A stretch of 64,000 nt of DNA from Zingiber officinale. Lineage: Eukaryota; Streptophyta; Magnoliopsida; Zingiberales; Zingiberaceae. The notes under the pieces were generated by a model. It saw only the letters and a list, made by a program, of their open reading frames with translations, was not told the DNA's origin and made no database searches. Of this stretch, positions 11,434-23,755 are shown piece by piece; the stretch's first letter is position 1; each line of letters opens with the position of its first letter. The DNA is taken from contig NC_055987.1 of the NCBI RefSeq assembly GCF_018446385.1, forward strand, positions 29,518,202 to 29,582,201. The letters are read 5' to 3'. The position numbers and the translations under genes were made by a program.

Positions 11434-11730
11434 TTATTTTTTCATACCAACCTTTTCCAATATGAAGTTGGTGCCGAAGACTTGATAAGGTGCTGGGATG
11501 AGAATGAGAAGGGAGACGAGGAGGCAAGCCAAGCCAACCTTGAGGGAAAAGGTCACCCTGTCTGTGTCCTCTTTGGTAAACTCCCACACTTCCATCATTA
11601 ATTTCCTCATTGGTATCGTGGCTTTGCCATTATGATTCTTGGTAGACTTCTTCATGCTTTTTGATTGTGGTGTTGCGTTTGACGGCAAGCAAATGTTGAT
11701 CTGAATACTGCTACCTTTCTTTCCATTCAT
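11434..11730 (-). pseudogene. ALMT: Captured ALMT-like anion channel exon
   Basis: A 98-codon frame. Residues 42-90 read RKLMMEVWEFTKEDTDRV then FSLKVGLACLLVSLLILI and APYQVFGTNFI. This fits the start of aluminium-activated malate transporter (ALMT) family membrane proteins, where a (G/K)xEDxxRVxxxxKVGLA motif leads into the first membrane helix. Similarity stops after GTNFI, where the other helices should follow, so only the N-terminal exon or part of it is present, out of roughly 450-600 residues. The basic, serine-rich first 40 residues are not diagnostic. Capture by CACTA-2 is inferred from position. Confidence 0.6.
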
Positions 11731-13709
11731 TGTAGTTCTACATATAAGAAAACAACATCGATAGCACAGGTATACAAGAAAATTTAAAAAACAAAAGTCT
11801 ATCTATATATCTTACCTGAAGAATAGTGTGATTGTTGATGTATATGAAGCTAGCTCTTTGTTGGTGCTGAAATGAGTGAATGGAGAGATCGACATCGGAG
11901 AGAATTGGAAGATGAGATCATGTTAGTGCAAGTATATGAAACAGTGAGGTAGTGGCTAAATTTTAGCTTATTGTGGAGAATGATACCTGTTAATAATAGA
12001 AAGAAAGATGCATTTAGTAAACATGCATAGACATAATTTGATGATGTGGTCATGGATGCTTGAGAACAAAATAATGTATTACAGATAGAGAATTAGAATC
12101 ATGAATGCGTGGTTTGCCATTGATGAAACATTAATTAATTAGCTAGCTACTTTTTGCTCAGCATGGTTCCATCATCGTGCCTCCTCAAAGCATGTGGAAT
12201 AACAAGACAAATAGTATTTATATCTGGAACAAGTAAATTTGAAAACTTGAATATGATTCTACTGAAAAACACTGAAATTTTCAACGTCCACCATTTATTT
12301 TACATGGAATAAGTGCATCTTGTGCCCAAGCTATTATATTATATATAGGTTTTCAAGAACCTTAAACAATTCATCCATGACACCTAATGCAATATTTAAA
12401 TGAACATGAGATTAAAAGTGTGTGCACAACATGATAATAAAAAACTTTTTGTATCCACATTGTGTAAAATAGCAAGATTCCTACTAAAAAGACTCATCTC
12501 CTATGGGGCAAAAGTAAAACAAGACCTCATATTTTTTCTTTCCCTCTTCCTAATCTCTACCTACAGATATATAGAGTTAAGGAGACTAATCATATAGATT
12601 TTATGGAAACAGCATGTGCAACCGCCTTATCACATACTAGCTGGTATCTATGTCTATACCAATAGATCCAATTTTAGGTTAACCATACTAATTTGCATTA
12701 ACAATAATTAATGAAGAACATTGTGAGTCCTCAATTTACTAACATATGACAAATAGACAATATTAAGAAAATAATAGAACTTCTTGTCATTTACTTGATT
12801 TAGTTTAGGGAGTTGAGAGTAATTGGACTCAGGATAAGGAAATTAATAATTTAAAGAAAAACAACCTTAGCTATTAATCTACTTATATTTTCTTATTATC
12901 AATTTCAATGCATAATACTAATGCTATATGAAGTTGGAAATGTAAATTTTTGATATCTTGCCAATTTTTAGTGATATGGCTAATGGTTGCAACTTTATAA
13001 TTTTACTGACCATAACCTTATACAGTAAGTGCATGTACCTTTGAGGATGATACTATTCTATGTAGTCTTGATTATCAGTTGTCACACTAATGTTAGTGCT
13101 TGACAACACTAGTTAGACTTTTTATTCTACTATGAAGCATTACAATACAAACATGTATGAACTTTAAACAATGTAAACCAACCCTCATTTAAGTAATTGT
13201 ATTTGATAAAAAAGAGAAAGGATAATAAATCATGCAATTAAATTTGAATATAAAGAACAAACTTTACATTAAGCTAACAGAATTTTTATATTGATTCTAG
13301 CAATCTCTTGTCTAAATGAAATATTAATACTTTGCATGTGATGTTCATGTTAATAAGAGGTTTGTATATTCATAGATTATTCTACAAAATACAAACAACA
13401 AATAGCAGGTGCTTCTAGGAAATTCCTAGATTATTGTACAAAGAGTTATACCTTTTTGTGGTGGATGGAAGTGGCAAGGCAAGCTTAGCCAATAGCCACA
13501 AAGACCAAGATTTCCTACAAAACTGTGCAAAAGTAGAAAAATAATTTTAATTAAAATGTCCTAATGATCAACCTCAGAAACGAGAACATGAGAGATTAAC
13601 ATGCTATGCAATGAGCAACAAAAGGTGAATTCTTAATAAGGAACTAATGATCAACCTCATTCATCCTTCTCCTTGTCAATCAAGAAGGACTTAACCTCAT
13701 AAATAGTAT
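11731..13709. other. AT-rich CACTA-2 interior without recognisable genes
   Basis: No frame here resembles a known protein on either strand. It may include upstream DNA carried along with the ALMT fragment. The final bases TAAGT (13710-13714) are the target duplication of copia B. Confidence 0.6.
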
Positions 13710-13714
13710 TAAGT

Positions 13715-16121
13715 TGTTGGAGTGTATACTGAAAGCCTAAGCTTTTGTAAACATTTATGTTAAATAAAGAATCACATTTGGTCAATTTATCTACATTTGT
13801 TTGTAGTTGTTCAATTAATTTATATTGTAGATAACATAGTATGTGGTGTCAAATATAGAAGATGATGTTATCAGTACCTTATAAATTATAAACAGTAGCT
13901 CACGACCAAAATGGAAAGGAACAAACCATTGGGAGGTCGTAGTGTAATTAGGAATTAGTTTATCTTGACTATATAATTACACTAGTACACTTAGAGTGTA
14001 TTGAGTAGGATCATTTGAGGTCGTTTCTTTTATACTGACTTTATAAAGAAACAAAGACCTCAGTTATTATGGAAGTGTGTGCTCTTAATCCTAATATAAT
14101 AACAAGCACATATATTTGATATTTATTTCTTTAATTTATCAATGGGTGAGATTTAGTTCGATGAATCAATAAACCCGATAAGTTGGGAAATTGTATCACT
14201 TATAGTGTGTGTTGTTGATTATAGAAGGAAACTGTGTCCTAGAGATACTAGGTTGATAATGTCCTCAAGAGGAGCTCATAAGGATTGTCATGTTAAACCC
14301 TGCAGGTGGACTTAGTCCGACATGATGATAAGGTTGAGTGGTACTACTCTTGGACTAAGATATTAATTAAATGAGTTGTCAGTAACTCACTTAATTAGTG
14401 GACATTCGATATCTTAAACACAGGGAGACTAACACACTCATAATAAGAAGGAGCCCAAAAATGTAATTTGGGATTGATGCGGTAGTTCAATAATAGTTCT
14501 CTAGTGGAATGAATTATTATTGATAAAATTAAGTTGTGTGTTCGGGGCGAACATGGGATGCTTAATTTTATCGGGAGACCAAAACCAATTCCTCCTCTCG
14601 GTCCCTATCATATCCTCTTATTTATAGAGTACTATACCCACCTATACTCACCTTCTATACCCACCAATAGGGGGCCGACCAAGCTAGCTTGGGAACCAAG
14701 CTAGGGCCGGCCTAGGTATAAAATTGGGTGGCCAGCCCTAGCTTGAACCCAAGCTAGTGGGGGCCGGCCAAATTAAATTAAAAAAGAAATTTAATTTTAA
14801 TTTTTATTATGTGGAAGATATAATTTATTAAAGAGAATTAAAATTAAAATATCTGTCTTGTAAAAGATCTACAAAAGATTAAAGAAAGAGATTAGATCTC
14901 TTTCCTTATTTGTAGATTGGTGAGATATTTTATTTTCTCTTTAAAAATTATTCACATGTTGTAAAATTAAAATTATAGAAATTTCCTTTTTATCAACCAT
15001 GAAGAGATTTTGAAGAGAAATTTTATTTTTTAAAATTTCCGGAAACAAATTAGGAAGTTTTAATTGTTGATTGAAACTTGTCCAATTTGATTTCATTAAT
15101 GTGGCCGGCCATAAGATTTCAATTGGGGAAATTTTATTTTTCTCAATTAAATCATGTCAAGGAAATTGAGAAAATTTTATTGTAATTAAATTTCCTAATT
15201 TGCCTAGGCCAAGGAATATAAAAGAAGGGGTGAGGGTGCCTTCATTGTATAACCTCAATTATTTTCTCTCCCTCTTTTGTTCCTTGGTGTGGCCGACCAT
15301 CCTTTCCCTCTCTTCCTCTTGTGGTGGCCGAACCTCTCTCTTCCCTTGGAGCTTTTGTGGTGGCCGGATACTACTTGGAGGAGAAGAAGAAGAAGGAGAG
15401 GAAGCTAGCGTCTCTTGGAGCTTGGTTAGTGTTTTGATTTTCTTCCTTGGTGAAGCTTCTTTCTTTGTGGCCGAACCTAGCTAGGAGGAGAAGAAGGTGG
15501 TTGGTGGTTTCTCATCTCGGAAGATCGTTGCCCACACAACGTCCGAGGTTAGAAGAGGAATACGATAGAAGATCAAGAGGTCTTTCTAGAAGGTATAACT
15601 AGTAGTTTTTCCTTTTCCGCATCATACTAGTTATTTATGGAAATAATACCAAATACAAGAGGCTTATGATTCTAGAATTTCGAATATGTTTTTCGATGTT
15701 GTGTTCTTTTGTTTTTTCTTTTCCTTGTGATTTGATTGTTCTTTTCGGTTAACCTAAAGTTATTTTAGGAAATTAAATATTAGCTTTCTATAAAAGGTTT
15801 TGTCTAGTCGGTGGTGGTTGCTCCCATATCCAAGAAGGCCATGTGCCTCGCCACGTCAGTACTGGGAACCGATTATGGAAATTAATATTTAATGGAATTA
15901 ATAACTTAAGGTGATTTGGGTCGAACGTGTTAAGTTCCGCAGGAGACCCAAGTCAAAACCTAAAAGAACGAATAGATTAAGTTTTGGATCAAACGTGTTA
16001 AGTTCCGTAGGCGATCCAAAATTTAATTTAAAAGAACACATGGTAGCTAGGAAAAGGTTCAGATCTTTGTACAAAATTTTTGTACAGTGGAACCTCTAGG
16101 TTTTCTGAGTAGCAACCAACA
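13715..16121 (+). repeat. 5' LTR of copia B
   Basis: 2407 bp, TGTTGGAGTGTATACT to GAGTAGCAACCAACA. U3 includes GACTTAGTCCGACATGATG, TTCGGGGCGAACATGGGA and a cluster of palindromes AAGCTAGCTT/GGCCGGCC at about 14672-14768. The long frame 15200-15484 starts upstream of the TATA box and is shared by other LTR copies; it is not treated as a gene. Confidence 0.95.
15217..15224 (+). promoter_or_regulatory. TATA box, 5' LTR of copia B
   Basis: TATAAAAG within AAGGAATATAAAAGAAGGGG, about 0.9 kb before the LTR end; likely core promoter of the element transcript. Confidence 0.65.
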
Positions 16122-16123
16122 AT

Positions 16124-16135
16124 TGGTATCAGAGC
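16124..16135 (+). other. Primer binding site of copia B
   Basis: TGGTATCAGAGC, two bases after the 5' LTR. It is the standard plant copia site complementary to the 3' end of initiator methionine tRNA, which primes minus-strand DNA. Confidence 0.92.
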
Positions 16136-17222
16136 TAGGGTTTTGCCTTTGTGTATTTGGTATTAGTTTAATTATGCACATGTCATACATAATTTAGGAA
16201 GGTTAATAGTAGGATGTGCTAACTTTGTGGATGCAGGATCCAACTATTATGGCTTTTAGTTATTATGTGTGTGATTGGACCCTTGGACATGTCAAGGGCA
16301 TTTATATGTGTGTGCATGATTGTATTATAAAATAGGAGCTGTATTTAGTTTTATTAGGATTTTATTTTTGATCTAGATACATGTACATTCCTTTTATGGA
16401 ATATAGGATCAAAAATGTAAAATTCTATTTATGTTGCGGATCGAATCTTGCAAAGTGTGGAACCTTCTAAGGACCAGAGGCGCAAGATGGATGCGACAGC
16501 TAGACCCGGTGGCGGTGGCCAAATATGGCAGCAGCTTGGGATGACAACACACGGAGGACAACTAGAGATAAAAGCCATAATAGTTGAAAATTAGATTTTC
16601 TATTTATTGCTTTTATATTGTGCTGTGTGTATGTGTTAGTTTATATGTTTAGTAGGCTAGTATAGTTAAAATTCCTCATTTATAAATAACTAAGTGAGAG
16701 AGGGATTTTAAATAAATCCCATGGTCTCCATTACTGGTTTGTAAGTGATGCAAACAAGCTTGCGCGTTGGCTCTGAGTGCCTTCCTCCATAACGGATGAG
16801 TTTGTTTGTGGATCACTAGAACAGACTTCCATTTTTGGATGACTATAGGAAGTTAATTAAGAGCGTGTGATCTTCCCCAACGGAAGGGGCATAATCTTAT
16901 TCATGGACTTAGTGTCAAGTAATGGTATACACTTAGACACATGTAATAGTATCCTCCCCATTGGAGTCACTGCTATTATTTGTGTGATCAAAAGACACCA
17001 ACTATTAATTTTATTTGTCAAAAAGTTAGGTTGACAATATAATAAAATTAATGGGATAAAACCCTCCTTTTACAAATGTTAAATTTGTATACGTCCACAC
17101 TAACGTGGCATACAAAATTCACGGTGTTTTGAGGTGTTGGTTAATTTAAAATAGTATTATTTGAGGAATCAATATTATTCTAAATTTAGAGTTCTGACCA
17201 AAAGTTATTTGTGATTCTTAGG
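16136..17222 (+). other. Untranslated leader of copia B
   Basis: About 1.09 kb between primer site and gag start, with no long frame. It matches 47692-48775 in element G. Packaging or dimerisation signals may lie here, but none can be identified by eye. Confidence 0.6.
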
Positions 17223-17940
17223 ATGCCTTTCAACCCATTGTCCATCATACTTCAACAAAATAGACTTACTGGACCTAATTACATAGATTGGAAAAGAAAC
17301 CTAGACATTGTTCTTACTGCTGAAAGCTATAAATTTGTACTGACTGAGCAGTGCCCTGAAGCACCTACTGGTGAATCTACCCAAGAGGAGAATGGGTAAA
17401 AGCAGATGAGATGGCGCGGTGTTACATTTTGGCTTCAATGTCAAATGTATTGCAACATCGACATCAACATATGATATTATGAACAATCTCAAGGAACTCT
17501 TTGGTCATCGGGATAGGCTTCTAGGCAAGAAGCCATGAGAAAGATAATGACAGCCACCAAGAGGGTACTCCTGTGAGGATCATATCCTAAAGATGATGGC
17601 TTATCCGAACGAGATACTGATCCTTGGAGGAGAAATTGATGGGAAACCCGGATCGATATGATTCTCCAAACACTACCTAGAAGTTTTGAGCAGCTGAATT
17701 ACAATATGAACAAAAGGGTATATTCATTGGTGGAACTACTGACATAACTGAAGGATTATTTCGTCACAATGCTCAAATTCACTATCTCTGAAAATGGTTC
17801 TACTTCTAAACCGAGAGGAAAGAAGAAGAAGAAACAAGCTAGTTCAATGAAGAAGTCAAAGGGCAAGTGCTTCATCTGCAAGCAGGCGGGACATTGGAAG
17901 GCGGACTGTCCTCGTAGGAACCAAAACAAAGGTATATCTC
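17223..17940 (+). pseudogene. Copia B gag (nucleocapsid) remnant
   Basis: Starts at ATG 17223 (MPFNPLSIILQQNRLTGPNY); the same start is used in G (48776). The gag body is broken by stops and small deletions at about 17396-17770. Compared with G, blocks are missing near 17393, 17463 and 17560. The CCHC zinc knuckle CFICKQAGHWKADC is intact at 17868-17909. Gag would form the particle and bind element RNA; this copy cannot make the full protein. Confidence 0.85.
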
Positions 17941-17989
17941 ATGCTCTAGTTGTTGAAACATGTTTAGCGGTGTTATCTACCAAAGACCT

Positions 17990-19032
17990 GGTGTGTAGAT
18001 ACGGGAGCCACTGATCATGTCTGCAATTCCTTGTAGGGGTTCCAGGAAACCCGACGACTATCTGAAGGAGAAATTACCGTCTACATGGGCAATGCTACTA
18101 AGGTGGCAGCTGTTGCAGTGGGAGACATCTACTTATCTTTTAGTAGAAATAGGAATTTGGTTTTAAGAAATTGTCTTTATGTACCCAGTTTTAGAAAGAA
18201 TTTAATTTCAGTTTCTAAACTGTTTTTAGATAGATATTCAGTTTCTTTCAGTAACGATGTAGTTATTAAAAGAAATAAAGTGATTATCTGTTCTGGTGCA
18301 TTAGTTGACAATTTGTATACTTTAAATCCAATTTCTTCCACAAAGCAAAACATGGAAATTTATAACTCATCTTCTAACTCTAATAAGAGAAAAGAACCTT
18401 CGGAAATGAACCAAGCATATCTTTGGCATCTAAGGCTTGGTCATATTAACTTAAGTAGGATTCAGAGGCTTATAGCCAATGGACTTTTGAGATCGTTAGA
18501 GTTGGAAAATTTTCCAACTAGTGAATCTTTCTTAGAAGGTAAAATGACCAAGAGACCGTTCAAGGCCAAGAGGTATAGAGCCAAAGAAGTATTAGAGTTG
18601 GTTCACTCTGATTTGTGTGGTCCTATGTTTGTCCAGGCAAGAGGAGGTTTTGAATATTTTGTCTCTTTCATAGACGATTATTCAAGATATGGATACATTT
18701 ACCTAATGCGCCGCAAGTCCGAGTGCTTTGATAAGTTCAAAGAATACAAGACTGATATGGAGAAACGACTAGGTAAAAGTATCAAGACACTACGGTCAGA
18801 TCGTGGTGGCGAATACCTCTTAGGAGAGTTTAGGAATTACTTATCAGAGGCTGGGATTCAATCCCAACTGTCCGCACCTGGTACACCCCAACAGAATGAT
18901 GTGGCAGAACGAAGGAATAGGACTCTTATGGAGATGGTTAGATCGATGATGAGTTATTCAGAATTACCAAATTCGTTTTGGGGATATGTTCTGGAAAAGA
19001 GCAGTGTATGTTCTGAACTTAGTACCTTCTAA
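17990..19032 (+). pseudogene. Copia B protease, pre-integrase and integrase
   Basis: The protease active site VDTGATDHVC is readable at 17995-18024 but is out of frame with the preceding zinc knuckle. A 315-codon frame from 18085 covers the rest of the protease, the pre-integrase zinc module (LWHLRLGHINLSRIQRL) and the integrase core. HSDLCGP, LRSDRGGEY and DVAERRNRT supply the D, D and E residues. The zinc module should end CESC as in G; here it reads SESF, losing both cysteines. A frameshift near 18990 ends the frame before the integrase C-terminus. Confidence 0.88.
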
Positions 19033-20948
19033 ATCAGTTTCTTCTACTCCCATAGAATTGTGGAATGGGCGAAAACCCAGTCTAAGACATATTCGGATTG
19101 TAGACAAAGACGTCTTTGAAACCGATCTTGATAAGTTAGAATCTCTAAGTTCTGCGTGTTTGTAGGATATCCCAAAGGAGCGAAAGGTGGTTTATTTTAT
19201 AGTCCTAAGACCGGAAGGTCATTACCAATGCCCAGTTTTTAGAAGAAGACTATATAATGGATCACAAGCCCAGAAGCAAAGTTGCTTTAGAAGAACTGAG
19301 AGGACACGTCTATTTCGGTACCAACAGTACAAGATGAAGTACCACAAGAGCCTGCTGATCATTCATGATATGATACAGCATGTTGCTCGTGTAGTGGGAG
19401 GGTTGTAAGGCACCTGAAAGATTCATGTTTTTTGGAGAGTCTTGTTTGATCCGGGTAAACATGAACCTGATCCCTGAACATATGATGAAACACTCCAAGA
19501 TATAGATCGACATCTTGGCAAAAGGCAATGAATTACGAAATAGAGTCTATATACTCTAATAAGGTCTAGGAGCTTGTAGAACCACCGATGGTGTAAAAGC
19601 CGTTGGATGCAAGTGGATCTACAAAGGAAAAGAGGGAACAGACGGAAGGTAGAAACCTTCAAAGCTAGGCTTGTTGCGAAAGGTACACTCAGAAGAGGGA
19701 ATCGATTAAGAGGAAACCTTTTCACCGGTAGCCATGCTTAAGTCTATCCGGATACTCTTATCCATTCTTGCTCATATGGATTATGAGATTTGGCGACTTT
19801 CCTTAATGGAAGTCTTGAAGAGAACATCCATATGAAGCAACCGAAGGGTTCATTGAAAAGGCAAAGAGCATCTAGTGTGCAAGCTCAATCGGTCCATTTA
19901 TGGACTAAAGCAAGCTTCAAGGTCTTGGAACATCCGGTTTAATGAAGTAATCCATCGTATGGATTTATTCAGTGTCCGGATGAGTCTTGTGTATACAAGA
20001 AGTGTAACGAAGCGTGGTGGTATTTCTTGTACTATCGTAGATGATATTTTGTTGATTGGCAACAATGTCAAGGTATTATTAGGCGTAAGGGTATGGTTGT
20101 CCAAACAATTTGATATGAAGGACTTAGGAGAGTGTGCACATTCTGGGATCAAAGTGATAAGGGAGTAAGAAAAGATGTGTCTCAATCCAAGCTTCATATA
20201 TAGATACAATCCTTGCTCATTTTAGTATGCAGAGAAAGGTTTCTTACCTTTTTAGGCATGGAATAGCTCTATCTAAAGAGATGTCTCCTAAGACATCAAA
20301 GGAGATAGAAGACATGAAAGCCTCGTTTTATGCCTCACATGTGTATGGTCGATGTATGCGAGACCGATATTTGTTTGTTTTACTTGGCATGGTCGATATC
20401 AGAGTAACCTGGACAAGGACATTGGTGCGGTAAAGCATATATTAAAGTACGAGAAGGACTAGAGATTATATGCTAATTTACCAAGCAGACGATTTGATCC
20501 ATGGGATTCAGATTTCCAATCGATAGGGACAATAGTAAGTCTACGGCTATGTGTTTACTTTAGGAGGTGGAGCCATTTCATGGAGGAGTGTAATGCGTAT
20601 CGAACTCAACCATGGAAGTTGAGTATGTCCTGAGGTAGCTAAAGAAGCGGTATGGCTCGGGAACTTTCTAATGGACTTAGATGTGATTCTGGTTTGCCCA
20701 AAATTATCACAATTTATTGTGATAATAGCGATAAACTCGAAGGAACCACGAGCTCATAAGGCAAGTAAACATATAGGGTACCACCTGATACGAGATATCG
20801 TGAGCGAGGAGAAGTTGTCATCACCAAGATTGCATCAGCGGATAACCTGGCGGATCCTTTCACTAAGGCCCTTGGGAAGCTTTTGATCGGCATGTGGAGG
20901 GAATGAGAATCAGATGTATGGTAGAAGATATGGCAGCTTAGTCATTAG
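19033..20948 (+). pseudogene. Copia B integrase tail, RT and RNase H remnant
   Basis: The polyprotein continues in many short pieces: SIYGLKQASRSWN near 19890-19930, VDDIL near 20038 (the tyrosine of YVDD lost to a small deletion), WLSKQFDMKDLGE near 20096, and a degraded RNase H to about 20890. Compared with A and G, deletions of one to ten bases occur every few tens of bases. No functional enzyme is possible. Confidence 0.88.
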
Positions 20949-20949
20949 T

Positions 20950-20962
20950 ATAAGTGGGAGAT
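20950..20962 (+). other. Polypurine tract of copia B
   Basis: ATAAGTGGGAGAT directly before the 3' LTR, matching the tract of element A. Confidence 0.82.
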
Positions 20963-22840
20963 TGTTGGAGTGTATACTGAAAGCCTAAGCTTTTGTAAAC
21001 ATTTATGTTAAATAAAGAATCACATTTGGTCAATTTATCTACATTTGTTTGTAGTTGTTCAATTAATTTATATTGTAGATAACATAGTATGTGGTATCAC
21101 ATATAGAAGATGATGTTATCAGTACCTTATAAATTATAAACAGTAGCTCACGACCAAAATGGAAAGGAACAAACCATTGGGAGGTCGTAGTGTAATTAGG
21201 AATTAGTTTATCTTGACTATATAATTACACTAGTACACTTAGAGTGTATTGAGTAGGACCATTTGAGGTCGTTTCTTTTATACTGACTTTATTAAGAAAC
21301 AAAGACCTCAGTTATTATGGACGTGTGTGCTCTTAATCCTAATATAATAACAAGCACATATATTTGATATTTATTTCTTTAATTTATCAATGGGTGAGAT
21401 TTAGTTCGATGAATCAATAAACCCGATAAGTTGGGAAATTGTATCACTTATAGTGTGTGTTGTTGATTATAGAATGAAACTGTGTCCTAGAGATACTAGG
21501 TTGATAATGTCCTCAAGAGGAGCTCATAAGGATTGTCATGTTAAACCCTGCAGGTGGACTTAGTCCGACATGACGATAAGGTTGAGTGGTACTACTCTTG
21601 GACTAAGATATTAATTAAATGAGTTGTCAGTAACTCACTTAATTAGTGGGCATTCGATATCTTAAACACAGGGAGACTAACACACTCATAATAAGAAGGA
21701 GCCCAAAAATGTAATTTGGGATTGGTGCGGTAGTTCAATAATAGTTCTCTAGTGGAATGAATTATTATTGATAAAATTAAGTTGTGTGTTCGGGGCGAAC
21801 ACGGGATGCTTAATTTTATCGGGAGACCAAAACCAATTCCTCCTCTCGGTCCCTATCGTAGCCTCTTATTTATAGAGTACTATACCCACCTATACCCACC
21901 TTCTATACCCACCAATAGGGGGTCGGCCAAGCTAGCCTAATTTGCTAATTTGCCTAGGCCAAGGAATATAAAAGAAGGGGTGAGGGTGCCTTCATTATAT
22001 AACCTCTATTATTTTCTCTCCCTCTTTTGTTCCTTGGTGTGGCCGGCCATCCTTTCCCTCTCTTCCTCTTGTGGTGGCCGAACCTCTCTCTTCCCTTGGA
22101 GCTTTTGTGGTGGTCAGATACTACTTGGAGAAGAAGAAGAAGAAGGAGAGGAAGCTAGCGTCTCTTGGAGCTTGGTTAGTGTTTTGATTTTCTTCCTTGG
22201 TGAAGCTTCTTTCTTTGTGGCCGAACCTAGCTAGGAGGAGAAGAAGGTGGTTGGTGGTTTCTCATCTCGGAAGATCGTTGCCCACACAACGTCCGAGGTT
22301 AGAAGAGGAATACAATAGAAGATCAAGAGGTCTTTCTAGAAGGTATAACTAGTAGTTTTTCCTTTTCCGCATCATACTAGTTATTTATGGAAATAATACC
22401 AAATACAAGAGGCTTATGATTCTAGAATTTCGAATATGTTTTTCGATGTTGTTTTCTTTTGTTTTTTCCTTTCCTTGTGATTTGATTGTTCTTTTCGGTT
22501 AACCTAAAGTTATTTTAGGAAATTAAATATTAGCTTTCTATAAAAGGTTTTGTCTAGTCGGTGGTGGTTGCTCCCATATCCAAGAAGGCCATGTGCCTCG
22601 CCACGTCAGTACTGGGAACCGATTATGGAAATTAATATTTAATGGAATTAATAACTTAAGGTGATTTGGGTCGAACGTGTTAAGTTCCGCAGGAGACCCA
22701 AGTCAAAACCTAAGAACGAATGTCATAGTTGGTTCCGTATTCAACGTGATTTAATATCTCAAAATTTAATAGGTTAAAAGGGTAGCTAGGTTGCGGTTCC
22801 AAAATTTTTGCAGCAAGAAGGATTACCTCAGTAACCAACA
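20963..22840 (+). repeat. 3' LTR of copia B, with a U3 deletion
   Basis: 1878 bp, so 529 bp shorter than its partner. Most of the loss is one deletion in U3 between the palindrome cluster and the TATA region: AAGCTAGC at about 21935 jumps to CCTAATTTGC, which matches 5' LTR sequence near 15190. A second altered patch lies at about 22710-22830. TATA box TATAAAAG is kept at 21967-21974. Outside these gaps the two LTRs are nearly identical. Confidence 0.92.
21967..21974 (+). promoter_or_regulatory. TATA box, 3' LTR of copia B
   Basis: TATAAAAG in the same context as in the 5' LTR; it could drive readthrough into CACTA-2 sequence downstream, toward the captured HMGB fragment in antisense. Confidence 0.5.
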
Positions 22841-22845
22841 TAAGT

Positions 22846-23755
22846 ATCCTTATATATTCAATAGTCTCAATTAGAAATAACAATGTTTGATAACCACAAA
22901 ATGAAAAGAAAATCATGTTGATTTTTTCCCCATTTATTATCAATAGAATGCTATGTAAATGTCAAATGCATCATTTTCCTCTCCTGCCAAATAACATTCA
23001 TACATTAGAAACCTAAATTCTCCACGAATTTACTCGGCAGACATTAAAGCAAACATCATTTCGAATTCATATACTAATAATGATTATTTTGATGTCTTCA
23101 AATGAGCACCCTTTTAGAAAGAATCCACATTTTTAAGATTGACAAAAAGTTGCAGAACAAATACTTTCTATGAAGCTGGATCAAATAGCTCATTTAGCCT
23201 GAACAATTATAGTAACTCGTTGGATCAAATACTTTCTATAGAAGATGGAATTCCACCAATTATAATAACTAAATAAGAACAAGATAAGTTGAGCTAGAAT
23301 AAAGTCAACCGTTTGACACAATCAGGTTAGCAAACCTAACGAACTGTCTTATTTGAGACAATCAACAACCACTCAAGTAAATTAGAAATATGACAAACCT
23401 CTGCACTGCCTTTCCTATAAAGGACTGAAAGCACTGCTTTAATCAAAGATCACTGCACTTAGAGCAAGATAAATTGGAACTAGATTAGATCAGGTTAGAT
23501 AAAAGTTAAGTACAGTATGATAGTTCAGACTTTTACCATTAGAGAAGATAATGAAAAGTTGATAATTTTTACGATTTCTTTGGGTCCAAATAGAAACTAC
23601 AACAAGGGAAAAAACGGAAAGGAAAAGAGATAATCTTGAGTTGCAGATGAAATTCCCTTATTCATCATCCTATTCATCCTATTCATCGTTCAACAATGTT
23701 TTATTTATAGAGACATAATGTGGAAAATAGCTTTTTTTTTTATTATTATTAGATT
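22846..23755. other. CACTA-2 interior without recognisable genes
   Basis: AT-rich DNA between copia B and the HMGB fragment. No coding similarity seen on either strand. Confidence 0.6.

Larger units (their letters stand above)
13715..22840 (+). mobile_element. Full-length Ty1/copia element B
   Basis: Two direct LTRs (13715-16121 and 20963-22840) bound an internal region with primer site, gag, protease, integrase, RT/RNase H and polypurine tract in copia order. Perfect 5-bp duplications TAAGT lie at 13710-13714 and 22841-22845. Total length is 9126 bp. Coding regions contain many small deletions and frameshifts, so it cannot move on its own. It lies inside CACTA-2 and closely matches element G. 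Confidence 0.95.

Noticed and set aside
15200..15484. 94-codon frame repeated in several LTRs (also 21950-22234, 46806-47107, 63053-63406)
   Set aside because: It starts before the TATA box of the LTR and is kept because the LTRs are copies of one another. Composition is low complexity (serine, glycine-glutamate runs) and no protein family is suggested.
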